A stretch of 64,000 bases of DNA from Actinobacteria bacterium HGW-Actinobacteria-4. Its GTDB lineage: Bacteria > Actinomycetota > Actinomycetes > Actinomycetales > Demequinaceae. The translations under genes were made by a program, and so were the position numbers. Below the pieces are notes generated by a model. It saw only the letters and a program-made list of their open reading frames with translations. It was not told the DNA's origin and searched no databases. Position 1 is the stretch's first letter, and every line of letters starts with the position of its first letter. The stretch is taken from the NCBI GenBank assembly GCA_002841315.1, contig PHEW01000006.1, positions 117,430 through 181,429 on the forward strand, written 5' to 3'. Below, one piece after another: positions 37,307 to 46,760 of this stretch.

Positions 37307-38647
37307 ATGGCTGACGAGAGTCAACCGCCTGCGCCGGTCGACACGTCGGTGCGTGATCGGCTCACAGAGTGGCAAGCCGTGCTCGCCCCGCTCGATGTTC
37401 CGCAGATTGTCGACGAACTGGGGCGTACTGATTCGACTGACCGTGCGTTGGCATTCCGGGTGCTGTCCAAGGACCTCGCGCTTGAGGTCTTTGAAGACCT
37501 CGATCCGGCACTGCAACGAGAACTACTCGAAGCCATGCGGGACGATGCCACCGCGGAGCTCTTTGAAGGTCTCGACCCTGATGACAGGGCCCAGTTGCTA
37601 GAGGAGATGCCAGCCGCGGTGGTCGCGAGGTTGCTGTCTGGGCTGAGTGCGCACGAACGCTCGCTGACCACGACTTTGATGGGCTACCCGCCCAAGTCTG
37701 TGGGGCGCCGGATGTCTCCAGAGGTGGTGTCGGTTCACGCGGGCGCGACCGTGGGCGAAGCGCTCGCGCGCATTCGTCGGCGAGGGGCTACGGCCGAGAC
37801 CATCTACTTGATCCCCGTGGTCGGAACCGGACGCCGCGTCGTTGGCGTCGTCTCGCTGCGTCGCCTGTTTGTCACGGATGACGACACCCTCGTCACCGAG
37901 GTGATGTCGGATCCGGTTATGGTTGACGCCCGGGCGGACCAAGAGATCGCGGCGCGGGTGGTGCGTGACAACGGCATGCTCGCGGTTCCGGTGGTTGACA
38001 CCGAGGCGCGGCTACTGGGCATCTTCACGGTGGACGATGCCATGCGCGTCCTTGAGCGTGCAGAGACTGAGGATGCTGCGCTCACGGGTGGTAGCGCGCC
38101 ACTGCGCCGCCCATACCTGAGTGTGGGACTGTTGGGCCTGGTCAGGGCTCGCATCGCTTGGCTGCTGGTACTCGTGGTCGCGGCGTCTTTGACGGTGCGC
38201 GTTCTTGACCACTTCGAGGCGACAATTGAGCAGGTGGTTACCCTCGCCCTCTTCGTGCCGTTGCTCATTGGGACTGGTGGTAACGCCGGGGCACAGGCGG
38301 CGACCACCGTTGTTCGCGCGATGGCGGTAGGAGATGTGCGACCTGCCGATTGGCTCCGGGTCATTGCGCGTGAGGCGATCACGGGCATGGTCTTGGGACT
38401 GGTGCTCGCTGCCATCGGACTTGCGCCCGCAGCACTCTTCGCAGGCTGGGAGATCGCGCTCGTGCTGGCGTTGAGCGTGGTGTTTGTCTGCACGCTCGCC
38501 ACCACGATGGGTGCCCTCATTCCGGTTATTGCGGCGCGCGTCGGCCTCGATCCCGCCGTGGTGAGCGCGCCGTTCATCACGACGACCGTCGACGCAACGG
38601 GACTGATCATCTACTTCCTGGTCGCGAGGGCGGTTCTCGGTTTGTAG
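37307..38647 (+). CDS. mgtE: MgtE family magnesium transporter
   Basis: 446 residues from ATG 37307 (GGAG six bases upstream). MgtE N domain (1-125), two CBS domains (130-255) that sense magnesium and gate the channel, then five membrane helices (275-446) with the pore motif GTGGNAGAQA and DPAVVSAPFITTTVDATGL. The gene ends 37 bp inside the convergent EamA gene. No M-box riboswitch fits in the 49 bp upstream. Confidence 0.93.
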   Translation: MADESQPPAPVDTSVRDRLTEWQAVLAPLDVPQIVDELGRTDSTDRALAFRVLSKDLALEVFEDLDPALQRELLEAMRDDATAELFEGLDPDDRAQLLEEMPAAVVARLLSGLSAHERSLTTTLMGYPPKSVGRRMSPEVVSVHAGATVGEALARIRRRGATAETIYLIPVVGTGRRVVGVVSLRRLFVTDDDTLVTEVMSDPVMVDARADQEIAARVVRDNGMLAVPVVDTEARLLGIFTVDDAMRVLERAETEDAALTGGSAPLRRPYLSVGLLGLVRARIAWLLVLVVAASLTVRVLDHFEATIEQVVTLALFVPLLIGTGGNAGAQAATTVVRAMAVGDVRPADWLRVIAREAITGMVLGLVLAAIGLAPAALFAGWEIALVLALSVVFVCTLATTMGALIPVIAARVGLDPAVVSAPFITTTVDATGLIIYFLVARAVLGL

Positions 38648-39597
38648 CGCGCGGTCTGCGCGACCACAATGCCGATGAGCACCACGACGGCCCCCACACA
38701 CTGAACGAACGTCAATGCCTCGCCCAGCCAGACCCACGCCACGGCGAACGCGAACAATACCTCCGTCGACGCGAGAATGCCCACGGCGGTGGCGCGCAAC
38801 CGGGCCAGCGCCAGGAACAGGAACAAGAACGGCACGAACGCGCCCAGCGTGACGATCCAGAGCACGGGCAGCCACAGCGGGACTACGAGCCCAGTCAGCG
38901 CTCCCGTCATGGACACAGGTTCCGCGAAGGAGGTAACGTCGATGCGCCACCACTGGCTGAAGACGGCCCAGAACACGGCCGCAAACAGCATCGACCAGAA
39001 CGTCACCACCATGGGAGACTGCCGCGCGACGCCATGTTCTCCCATGAGGAAGTAGAGCGCGTACGCCACCGCAGCGCCAGCCGCCGCCGCCACACCAAGT
39101 GCGTTGAGTTCGCTGTCCCACACCTGCGCGACTACGGCGAGTCCAGCCAGCACCAGAGCGATCGCGAGCCACAAGCGGCGGTGGACCCGCTCCTTGAAGA
39201 ACAGCCACGACGCGAGCGCCACCAGCAGTACCGCGGTGTATTGGATGAGCAGTGCGATGCCTACCGGGAGGAGCGCGATGGCTTCCGCGTAGAGCCACTG
39301 AATCATGGCGACGCCGCCCACTCCCAGGATGGCCATGGCGATGACCTGCCGGCGAGTGACCCGCAGCGCGGCGCGGTGTCGCCACGCGAGCCACGCACCG
39401 GCAATACCCGCCGTGACCAGTGTCCGGAACAGCGTCACCTGCTCGGCGGTGAGCCCTTCGGTCATGACCACTTTGGTGACGGAACCGTTGATGCCGAACA
39501 GCAGTGCCCCGGTCAGGGCAAAGAGGTACCCAGCCGCGGGATGATCACGCCGCTTGACTGCTACGGGTGGAGCGGTGGCAAGCTCGACGTTCGTCAC
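38611..39597 (-). CDS. EamA/DMT family transporter
   Basis: 328 residues with ten predicted helices in two EamA repeats (about 22-155 and 165-310). The drug/metabolite family exports amino acids, nucleotides or other small metabolites; the substrate is not predictable. Conserved stretches: LFGINGSVTKVVM in helix 1 and ASTEVLFAFAVAWVWLGE in the second repeat. Starts GTG 39597 with AAAGG five bases upstream. The last 37 bp are read on both strands, since mgtE ends inside it. Confidence 0.88.
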   Translation of the reverse strand: MTNVELATAPPVAVKRRDHPAAGYLFALTGALLFGINGSVTKVVMTEGLTAEQVTLFRTLVTAGIAGAWLAWRHRAALRVTRRQVIAMAILGVGGVAMIQWLYAEAIALLPVGIALLIQYTAVLLVALASWLFFKERVHRRLWLAIALVLAGLAVVAQVWDSELNALGVAAAAGAAVAYALYFLMGEHGVARQSPMVVTFWSMLFAAVFWAVFSQWWRIDVTSFAEPVSMTGALTGLVVPLWLPVLWIVTLGAFVPFLFLFLALARLRATAVGILASTEVLFAFAVAWVWLGEALTFVQCVGAVVVLIGIVVAQTARYKPRTALATRK

Positions 39598-39649
39598 GGA
39601 GACCTTTCAGGTTGGATGCGATCATCCTAAGGGGCGAGCACCACCCGGC

Positions 39650-39655
39650 TAAGAT
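39650..39655 (+). promoter_or_regulatory. -10 box of the small membrane protein gene
   Basis: TAAGAT, 8 nt before the ATG at 39664, no ribosome site. Confidence 0.4.
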
Positions 39656-39663
39656 GGTGGACT

Positions 39664-40008
39664 ATGGAACTCACTCGCGACCTTCTGTTGATTCTGCACT
39701 TCATTGGCCTCGCATCGCTGCTTGGCGGCTTCCTGGTTCAGATGAAGCCCGCCGTCAAGGTCATTAACCCAGCCATGTTCCACGGCGTGCTCACCCAGCT
39801 AGTGACGGGATTGGCGCTGGTGGGATTGGCCGAAGCGCGCGACGTCGACGTCGATCACACCAAGGTGGGCATCAAACTTGCTATCACGCTGGCGATCGCC
39901 ATCGTGGTCTTCGTGTGCCGCAAACGCGAATCGGTGACTATTCCCGTGTGGGGCGTCATCGGCGCACTGACGGTAATCAACATCGCCGTTGCCGTCCTAT
40001 GGCGCTAG
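39664..40008 (+). CDS. Four-helix integral membrane protein, unknown
   Basis: 114 residues with four predicted helices (about 6-26, 41-56, 66-84, 93-112) and little outside them. HFIGLAS in helix 1 recalls heme- or copper-related four-helix proteins, but there are no further His ligands to support that. The next gene starts within two bases of the stop, so the pair is coupled. Confidence 0.75.
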   Translation: MELTRDLLLILHFIGLASLLGGFLVQMKPAVKVINPAMFHGVLTQLVTGLALVGLAEARDVDVDHTKVGIKLAITLAIAIVVFVCRKRESVTIPVWGVIGALTVINIAVAVLWR

Positions 40009-40009
40009 T

Positions 40010-40480
40010 GTGACGGCCACCCGGCTCGCCCTGAGTACCGACGCCGCAGAGATCGTTCACCTGGGCGCGCTCATGTATAAGGCCGTTGGCGCCAAGCCCA
40101 CGCCGACGTGGGCGCTGGATTCGACCACGCTCGTGCGCGAGCGGCTAGGCAAGGACCTGATCGGCGTGGTGATCGATGCGCCTGAAGGTGGTCTCGCGTG
40201 CTGCGGGCTGGTCAATATTGCTCCCCGGCTGCCGCGGCCCGGCGCGATGTCTCATCACATGGGGTACGTGCAGTGGGTGTCCACCGCACCGCAACATCAG
40301 AACAAGGGTTACGCCCGTGCGGTCATGCTGGCTCTGCTCGCGGAGACCGACAAACGCGGCATCGAGGTAGTGGAACTGCACGCATCGCCGTCGGGCCGTC
40401 ACCTCTACGAGCAACTTGGGTTCTTCGTCAAGACTGACAACATCCCGATGACGATGGTGCGTGGCAGGCCCCGCACCTAG
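40010..40480 (+). CDS. GNAT family N-acetyltransferase
   Basis: 156 residues from GTG 40010. The acetyl-CoA motif A is VQWVSTAPQHQNKGYARAVM, with QNKGYA at 97-102 in the QxxGxA pattern, and motif B is the GRHLYEQLGF segment. The acceptor is unknown. It overlaps no gene and follows the membrane protein by one base. Confidence 0.88.
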   Translation: MTATRLALSTDAAEIVHLGALMYKAVGAKPTPTWALDSTTLVRERLGKDLIGVVIDAPEGGLACCGLVNIAPRLPRPGAMSHHMGYVQWVSTAPQHQNKGYARAVMLALLAETDKRGIEVVELHASPSGRHLYEQLGFFVKTDNIPMTMVRGRPRT

Positions 40481-40545
40481 CTGCGCTGTGAGCGTCAGCA
40501 ACCCCAGCATCGGCGCGCCAACCCGGCCCACCCACCAGACGAAAC

Positions 40546-40551
40546 TAGGCT
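40546..40551 (+). promoter_or_regulatory. -10 box of parE
   Basis: TAGGCT, 6 nt before GTG 40558; leaderless spacing. Confidence 0.5.
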
Positions 40552-40557
40552 AACCCC

Positions 40558-42657
40558 GTGGCTCAATCCGATTACTCCGCACGGCACCTTTCCGTCCTCG
40601 AGGGACTTGAGGCGGTGCGCAAACGACCCGGCATGTACATCGGTACTACGGACTCCCGCGGTCTCATGCATTGCCTGTGGGAGATCATCGACAACTCGGT
40701 GGATGAGGCGCTTGGCGGCCACGGCGACACCATCGAGATCATCCTGCACCCCGACGATTCCGTGGAGGTGCGCGACCAGGGTCGCGGCATTCCTATCGAC
40801 GTTGAGCCCAAGACGGGCCTCACCGGGGTCGAGGTGGTCATGACCAAGCTTCACGCCGGCGGCAAGTTCGGGGGCGGGTCCTACGCGGCATCGGGAGGAC
40901 TCCACGGGGTGGGAGCCTCGGTGGTGAACGCACTGAGTGAACGGCTTGACGTGTGGGTGGACCGCGGCGGCGCGACTCACCACATGGCGTTCAGGCGGGG
41001 CGAGCCAGGCCAGTTCCATGACCCGGCAAGTGGGCCGATGCCGGATGCCGAGTTCACGCCCTTTGTCACCGGGTCGGAGCTCGCCAAGATCGCCAAGGTG
41101 GGCAAGAACGTCACCGGGACGCGCATCCGTTACTGGGCGGACCGTCAGATCTTCAACAAGTCCTCGCGGTTCACCTTTGATGACCTGCTGGAGCGCGCTC
41201 GCCAGACCGCCTTCCTGATTCCCGGGCTGACGCTCACCGTGCGCGATCAGCGCAACCCCTTGGAGCCCACAGAAGAGAGCTTCCGGTTTGAAGGCGGACC
41301 CAAGGACTTCGTTGACTTCGTGGCTCCTGACGCGGCCATCACTGACACGTGGGAACTGACCGGTTCAGGGACGTACAGCGAGACGGTGCCGGTGCTCAAG
41401 GACAACGGCCAGCTGGTCTCGGAAGAGGTGCAGCGTGAGTGCACGGTCGACATCGCATTGCGATGGGGGACAGGCTACGAGACCGAAGTCAGGTCCTTCG
41501 TCAACATCATCGCGACCCCCAAGGGCGGCACCCACCAGGCCGGGTTTGACCTGGGGCTGACCAAGGTGATGCGTGCGTTGATCTCCGCCAATGCTCGCCG
41601 CCTCAAGCTTGGCGGCAAGGATGGTGCGGAGAAGATCGAGCGCGACGACATCATGGCTGGCCTCACCGCGATCGTCACGATCCGAATATCGGAGCCCCAG
41701 TTCGAAGGCCAGACCAAGGAAGTGCTGGGAACGGGGCCCGTTCGCGGCATTGTTGCCAAGGTAGTTGAGCAGCAGCTCCACGCGATCTTCAGCTCCACCA
41801 AGCGCGACGCTAAGACTCAGTCCACGATGGTCATGGAGAAGATCATCTCGGAGATGCGCGCGCGCGTTGCGGCCCGCAAACAGAAGGAGATCTCGCGTCG
41901 CAAGAACGCGCTCGAGACTTCGTCCCTTCCCGCCAAGCTCGCCGACTGTCGCTCCAACGACATCGACCAGACCGAACTGTTCATTGTCGAGGGGGACTCG
42001 GCGCTGGGGACGGCGAAGCTCGCGCGTCACTCGGATTACCAAGCGCTACTGCCCATTCGCGGCAAGATTCTCAACGTCCAGAAGGCTTCCGTCACCGACA
42101 TGCTGCACAACGCGGAATGCGCGTCGATCATTCAGGTGATTGGCGCGGGCTCAGGTCGCACCTTCGACCTTGAGGCCGCGCGATACGGCAAGATCATCCT
42201 CATGACAGACGCCGACGTGGACGGCGCTCACATCCGTACGCTCCTGTTGACGCTGTTCTTCCGCTACATGCGCCCCATGGTTGACGCGGGCAAGGTGTAC
42301 GCCGCGGTTCCGCCTCTGCACCGCATTGAGGTCTCCGGTAGCGCGCGGCGTGAGAAGGAGTACATCTACACGTACTCCGAGAAGGAACTGCACGAGACGC
42401 TCGCCGATCTACGCCGCAAGGGCCGTGCGTTCAAGGATGACATTCAGCGCTACAAGGGCCTGGGTGAGATGGACGCGGACCAACTCGCCGAGACCACCAT
42501 GGACCCCGCACACCGAACCCTTCGCAAAATCACCGCAGCACACGCCGATGCTGCGGAACGAGTGTTTGAACTCCTCATGGGCAACGAGGTGGGGCCGCGC
42601 CGCGACTTCATCGTGGCGGGTGCAGATTCGCTCGATCACCGCCGCATTGACGCCTAG
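40558..42657 (+). CDS. parE: DNA topoisomerase IV subunit B
   Basis: ATPase subunit of a type IIA topoisomerase. 699 residues. GHKL site: EIIDNSVDEALGG, DQGRGIP, GGKFGGGSYAASGGLHGVGASVVNALS; TOPRIM: LFIVEGDSALG (Glu, Gly, Asp) and MTDADVDGAHI. It is called ParE rather than GyrB because the partner gene 6 kb downstream lacks the GyrA box and because the pair lies in the actinobacterial parE/parC neighbourhood, away from any dnaA region. Closely related GyrB cannot be fully excluded. Confidence 0.85.
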   Translation: MAQSDYSARHLSVLEGLEAVRKRPGMYIGTTDSRGLMHCLWEIIDNSVDEALGGHGDTIEIILHPDDSVEVRDQGRGIPIDVEPKTGLTGVEVVMTKLHAGGKFGGGSYAASGGLHGVGASVVNALSERLDVWVDRGGATHHMAFRRGEPGQFHDPASGPMPDAEFTPFVTGSELAKIAKVGKNVTGTRIRYWADRQIFNKSSRFTFDDLLERARQTAFLIPGLTLTVRDQRNPLEPTEESFRFEGGPKDFVDFVAPDAAITDTWELTGSGTYSETVPVLKDNGQLVSEEVQRECTVDIALRWGTGYETEVRSFVNIIATPKGGTHQAGFDLGLTKVMRALISANARRLKLGGKDGAEKIERDDIMAGLTAIVTIRISEPQFEGQTKEVLGTGPVRGIVAKVVEQQLHAIFSSTKRDAKTQSTMVMEKIISEMRARVAARKQKEISRRKNALETSSLPAKLADCRSNDIDQTELFIVEGDSALGTAKLARHSDYQALLPIRGKILNVQKASVTDMLHNAECASIIQVIGAGSGRTFDLEAARYGKIILMTDADVDGAHIRTLLLTLFFRYMRPMVDAGKVYAAVPPLHRIEVSGSARREKEYIYTYSEKELHETLADLRRKGRAFKDDIQRYKGLGEMDADQLAETTMDPAHRTLRKITAAHADAAERVFELLMGNEVGPRRDFIVAGADSLDHRRIDA

Positions 42658-42692
42658 GCCCACCGTCACTGCTCTGAGGTGGCGGCGTACGC

Positions 42693-42698
42693 CACAAT
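42693..42698 (+). promoter_or_regulatory. -10-like box of thrE
   Basis: CACAAT, 6 nt before GTG 42705. Confidence 0.4.
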
Positions 42699-42704
42699 GG
42701 GGGC

Positions 42705-44006
42705 GTGATGCAACCAACACCTGACGGCACCGGCCCTCACCCAGCACACCACCTCGAGGACTCGCTCGAGCCCGTGACGCTCATCCGGCAGTCCGGCGCG
42801 ATCATGCGCATGGGCCGAATGATGCTCGCGGCGGGTACCGCGAGCTATCGCGTGAAGGAGGGCATGCAAGCGGTCGCGAAGGCACTGGGCGTCACCGGCC
42901 ACTCGGAGCACGTCACCCTGACCGAGATCACTGCCACGACCCACCGCGGCGCGATCTTCCGTACTGAGGTGTCCGAGGTCCGGATCATCTCCGTCGACGC
43001 GGATCGCATCATGCGGCTGGATAGACTCCGCCGGGACTTGCCTGATTCGACCACCACGGAGGACATCCACGCTCGCCTCGACGAGATCGAACGGGCGCGC
43101 CCCAAGTACCCCACGTGGCTCAACGCGTGCTTCGCTGGTGCGGCGTGCGCGGGGTTCGCGGTGCTCAACAACGCACGCGTGTGGGAAGTCATCGCTGTGT
43201 TCGTCGCGGCGTTCACCGGTCAGGCTTTGCGCCGGTTTCTGCACCGTCGTCACCTCAACCACTTTGGCACCACCATGCTTGCCGCCGCGGCCGCGAGCGG
43301 CACCTACCTTGCCGGGCTGGCGTTGCTGGGCTCCGTGGGTGTCGCGCTGAACAATCACGCCGCCGGGTACATCTCCACCGTCTTGTTCCTCCTTCCGGGA
43401 TTTGCACTGATCACGGGCGCGCTGGACATAGCCAAACTTGACCTGTCAGCGGGAGTGTCACGGATAGTGTTCGGGACCGCAATGACCCTGGCAGCGGGTG
43501 CCAGCGTGTGGGCGGTGTCGCTTGCGGGGCCGCTTGACACCGCTGAGCGCGGCCCTGAGGCGATCAGTTGGCTCGCCCAGGGGAGCCTGTGGGCGGTGGC
43601 GAGCGCTATTGGCGTCTTCGGATTCGCGATGATGTTCAATTCGCCATGGCGACTTGCGGCGACGGCGGCGGGGATCGGCATGATCGCCAACACCGGCCGG
43701 ATGTTCTCGATGGACCACGGCATTCGCGTGCAGGCCGCAACCGCCGTCGCATGCGTGGTGGTAGGTGTGCTGGCCGCACTGTTCGCCCGCTACGGGCGGT
43801 GGCCCGTCATCACCCTCTCCGTGCCAGCCGTGCTGGTCATGATCCCTGGAGTCACCGCCCATCAGGCGGTGGTGAGCGTCAACGAGGCGCGCTACGCCGA
43901 CGCCATGGCGGGCATCCTGCAGGCGGTGCTCACCGTGCTCGCGATCATGGTGGGGCTCGTGATCGCGAAGCTGCTTACTGATCGCGACTGGGCGTTTGAG
44001 CGTTAA
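42705..44006 (+). CDS. thrE: Threonine/serine exporter family protein
   Basis: 433 residues. A cytosolic N-terminal ThrE domain (about 25-150, with GTASYRVKEGMQAVAKALG) is followed by about ten membrane helices made of two pieces, the ThrE and ThrE_2 parts. Exports threonine and serine, or related small metabolites, using the proton gradient. The single-chain form is typical of Corynebacterium and relatives. A -10-like box supports the GTG start. Confidence 0.88.
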   Translation: MMQPTPDGTGPHPAHHLEDSLEPVTLIRQSGAIMRMGRMMLAAGTASYRVKEGMQAVAKALGVTGHSEHVTLTEITATTHRGAIFRTEVSEVRIISVDADRIMRLDRLRRDLPDSTTTEDIHARLDEIERARPKYPTWLNACFAGAACAGFAVLNNARVWEVIAVFVAAFTGQALRRFLHRRHLNHFGTTMLAAAAASGTYLAGLALLGSVGVALNNHAAGYISTVLFLLPGFALITGALDIAKLDLSAGVSRIVFGTAMTLAAGASVWAVSLAGPLDTAERGPEAISWLAQGSLWAVASAIGVFGFAMMFNSPWRLAATAAGIGMIANTGRMFSMDHGIRVQAATAVACVVVGVLAALFARYGRWPVITLSVPAVLVMIPGVTAHQAVVSVNEARYADAMAGILQAVLTVLAIMVGLVIAKLLTDRDWAFER

Positions 44007-44072
44007 CAGCCCGTGCTGCCCGGTGTGAGGTACCCCCCACACTGGGGGCTACCGATGGGGTGGCTCGTGGCC

Positions 44073-44078
44073 TAACGT
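44073..44078 (+). promoter_or_regulatory. -10 box of the kinase/EAL operon
   Basis: TAACGT, 6 nt before the ATG at 44085. Confidence 0.45.
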
Positions 44079-44084
44079 AGAGGG

Positions 44085-46760
44085 ATGAGTCTTCCCCGGG
44101 TCGTGAAATGGTGGCGCACGCCACAAGGCCACCCACGCTTCTGGGGAGTCGTAGTATTTGTCGCGCTTGCTGCGGCGTTCATTCTTGACCTCTCATTACC
44201 CCCTGGCTATGCCAGCGCGATCATTGTCGCGGGGATTGTAATCCTGTCGGTACTGGCCGATCGCGTCTGGATTGTGATGACCACGGTCGTAGTAGGCGCC
44301 TCGTTGAGTCTCACGGCGCTCATCATCAAGGGGCCTACAGAATTCGCACTCGCGACCGGAACGGTGTGGACCAACCGCCTGAGCTCGCTGGGTCTCATCC
44401 TTCTCGCAGGGCTAGCCAGTGGTTTCTTGGTGAGGCGCGGCCGTGCATTGCGAGAGCTGTCTCGCGAGCTCACGGTCGCCAACACCAAGCTCACCCGCCA
44501 GAGCCGCATGATGACGGCGGCGCGCGAACTGGGGCGCATCGGCGGCTGGTCGGTCGACGTCGAAACCGGAGTGGTCGGGTGGTCGGACGAGATCGCGCAG
44601 CTCCATGGCTTTGAACATGGCCAGACGTTGACCTGGCATGACGTGGTCGACAACTATGTGCCTGAGGATCGCCCGCGCATGCGCGAGGCGTTCGAGAAGT
44701 GCGCCAAGGACGGCACGCCCTTTATTGAGCAATGCAGGTTGGCCACGGCCGATGGTGACGACATCTGGATCCTGTGCGTGGGGGAGGCGGTTCGCTCGAG
44801 CACGGGGACGATTGTCTCGATCCAAGGGGCGAAGCAAGATATCACCGCCTGGCGAGTTGCGGAAGGCGCTGCGAGTGCCAACTTCCACCGCTTTGAACAA
44901 CTCACGCGATCGTTGCCATTCCCCCTCTGGACGGCTGGGCCCGATGGTCTGGTGACATTTCTCAACACGGCACTAGTCGATTACAGCGGCATTGATCAGG
45001 GTGAACTCACGGCGCGGGGCTGGCTCTGGATTGTTCACCCCAACGACCAGCAGGCCGCCTATGACAAGTGGGTGGAGGCGGTTGAGGGCGGGCAACGGTA
45101 CGAGAGCCGCCTACGGCTGCGTCGCGCCGACGGCGAGTATCGATGGTTCCACCTCCAAGGAACGCCTGAGCATGACTCGTCAGGAGAGCTCGTGCGCTGG
45201 TGGGGGACCGCGCTGGATGTGCAGGACTTCGTCACTCTCACGGAGCGTGCGGATGCGATGGCTGAGGAACGAGAGAGCATTCTGCAGAGCATCGGCGACG
45301 CGGTGTTCACGCTCGATGACGCGTGGCGTGTCACCTACGTCAACGACAACGCGGAGGCCCTGATGTACTTGCCCCGCGAGCAGGTCCTTGGACAGGTGCT
45401 GTGGGATGCATTCCCGCCGGTTGTCGGAACTGAGATCGAGGCGGCGTATCGTCGCGCGGTGGCAACCTCAACGATTCAGCGAGTCACCGAGTACTACCCC
45501 CCTCACAACGCGTGGCTCGAGATCACCGCCAACCCCAGTCGCGAGGGCCTCACCATTTGCTTCAGGGACATCTCCGAATTCAGGTCCCTCACGGACCAGC
45601 TCCAGCAGGCGCAGCGCCTCGAGTCCATCGGCAGGCTCACCGGCGGCATCGCGCATGACTTCAACAACCTACTCACCGTGGTGATAGGCGGTTCCGAGGC
45701 GCTTCAGACTGACGAGCCAAGCCTTACTGATGGGGGCAAGGAGCTCCTTGACTTGATCCATCGTGCTGCAAGCCGTGGCGCGGACCTGACGCACCGCCTC
45801 CTCGCCTTTGCGCGCAGGCAGCCCCTTGCTCCACAGGCCGTCGACGTGAGTGAGATGATCGGCGACTTTGCTCCGCTACTGCGCCGAACCCTGGGAGAAG
45901 GTGTCTCGGTGAGGACCGATCTCGCCAGCGACCTTCCCGAAGCTCACGTGGACTCCGCGCAGCTCGAGAGCGCCATTCTGAACCTGAGCATCAACGCGAG
46001 AGACGCGATGCGAGAGGGTGGCACCTTGGTTCTCGAGACTTCGATGGCGGACCTCGACCAGGCGTATGCGACAGCTCACGGCGAGATCAGCCCTGGTCGG
46101 TATGTGGTGATCTCGATCAGTGACTCCGGCACCGGCATCTCGCCGGAGCACATTCCACGGCTCTTTGACCCCTTCTTCACCACCAAGGAGGTGGGAGAGG
46201 GTTCTGGGCTCGGATTGCCGATGGTGTGGGGATTCGCGAAGCAATCCGGCGGCCACGTATCTGTGTACTCCGAGGTGGGCGAAGGCACCACGTTCCGGAT
46301 CTATCTGCCGCTTGCCCCCGAGGACGCCGACCACGCTCCTGACGCAGTGGTCCCGGCCGCCGGCGACCTTCAAGGCGAAGGCTACGTGCTGCTCGCGGAA
46401 GATGATCTCCTGGTGCAACAGTTCGCGGCACAGCAATTGCGACAGCGTGGCTATCAGGTGACGGTGGCGAACTCGGGTCCGGAGGCTCTCGAGTTGCTTG
46501 ACTCGATGGATCAACTGGACCTGCTTTTCACCGACGTGATCATGCCAGGAGGCATGACTGGACGGCAGCTCGCCGAGCAGGTTGAGCAACGCCGCCCCGG
46601 CATTCCGGTGCTCTATAGTTCTGGATACACCGAGAACGTGATTGTGCACAACGGCAGGCTTGATGCCAATGTTCAGTTGCTGAACAAGCCCTACTCCAGC
46701 CACCAGTTGGCCACCAAAGTTCGTGCGGTTCTCGAAGGCCGCGTCGAGGAGACCGCGTGA
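44085..46760 (+). CDS. Hybrid histidine kinase with PAS domains and receiver
   Basis: 891 residues. Order: membrane part with about four helices (18-115), three PAS/PAC domains (about 140-260, 265-385, 395-500), HisKA with His524 in [11 protein letters not shown], HATPase (about 590-745, N box [13 protein letters not shown] boxes DSGTGI and GEGSGLG), and a C-terminal receiver (765-885) with Asp817 and Lys868. The HDFNNLL kinase type with an attached receiver is widespread in proteobacteria and less usual in actinobacteria. No Hpt domain is visible. It overlaps the EAL response regulator gene by 4 nt (GTGA), its obvious partner. Confidence 0.92.
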   Translation: MSLPRVVKWWRTPQGHPRFWGVVVFVALAAAFILDLSLPPGYASAIIVAGIVILSVLADRVWIVMTTVVVGASLSLTALIIKGPTEFALATGTVWTNRLSSLGLILLAGLASGFLVRRGRALRELSRELTVANTKLTRQSRMMTAARELGRIGGWSVDVETGVVGWSDEIAQLHGFEHGQTLTWHDVVDNYVPEDRPRMREAFEKCAKDGTPFIEQCRLATADGDDIWILCVGEAVRSSTGTIVSIQGAKQDITAWRVAEGAASANFHRFEQLTRSLPFPLWTAGPDGLVTFLNTALVDYSGIDQGELTARGWLWIVHPNDQQAAYDKWVEAVEGGQRYESRLRLRRADGEYRWFHLQGTPEHDSSGELVRWWGTALDVQDFVTLTERADAMAEERESILQSIGDAVFTLDDAWRVTYVNDNAEALMYLPREQVLGQVLWDAFPPVVGTEIEAAYRRAVATSTIQRVTEYYPPHNAWLEITANPSREGLTICFRDISEFRSLTDQLQQAQRLESIGRLTGGIAHDFNNLLTVVIGGSEALQTDEPSLTDGGKELLDLIHRAASRGADLTHRLLAFARRQPLAPQAVDVSEMIGDFAPLLRRTLGEGVSVRTDLASDLPEAHVDSAQLESAILNLSINARDAMREGGTLVLETSMADLDQAYATAHGEISPGRYVVISISDSGTGISPEHIPRLFDPFFTTKEVGEGSGLGLPMVWGFAKQSGGHVSVYSEVGEGTTFRIYLPLAPEDADHAPDAVVPAAGDLQGEGYVLLAEDDLLVQQFAAQQLRQRGYQVTVANSGPEALELLDSMDQLDLLFTDVIMPGGMTGRQLAEQVEQRRPGIPVLYSSGYTENVIVHNGRLDANVQLLNKPYSSHQLATKVRAVLEGRVEETA

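Noticed and set aside
38012..39394. 460-codon open frame on the minus strand
   Set aside because: Runs opposite mgtE and in another frame of the EamA transporter gene, both of which have clear helices and motifs.
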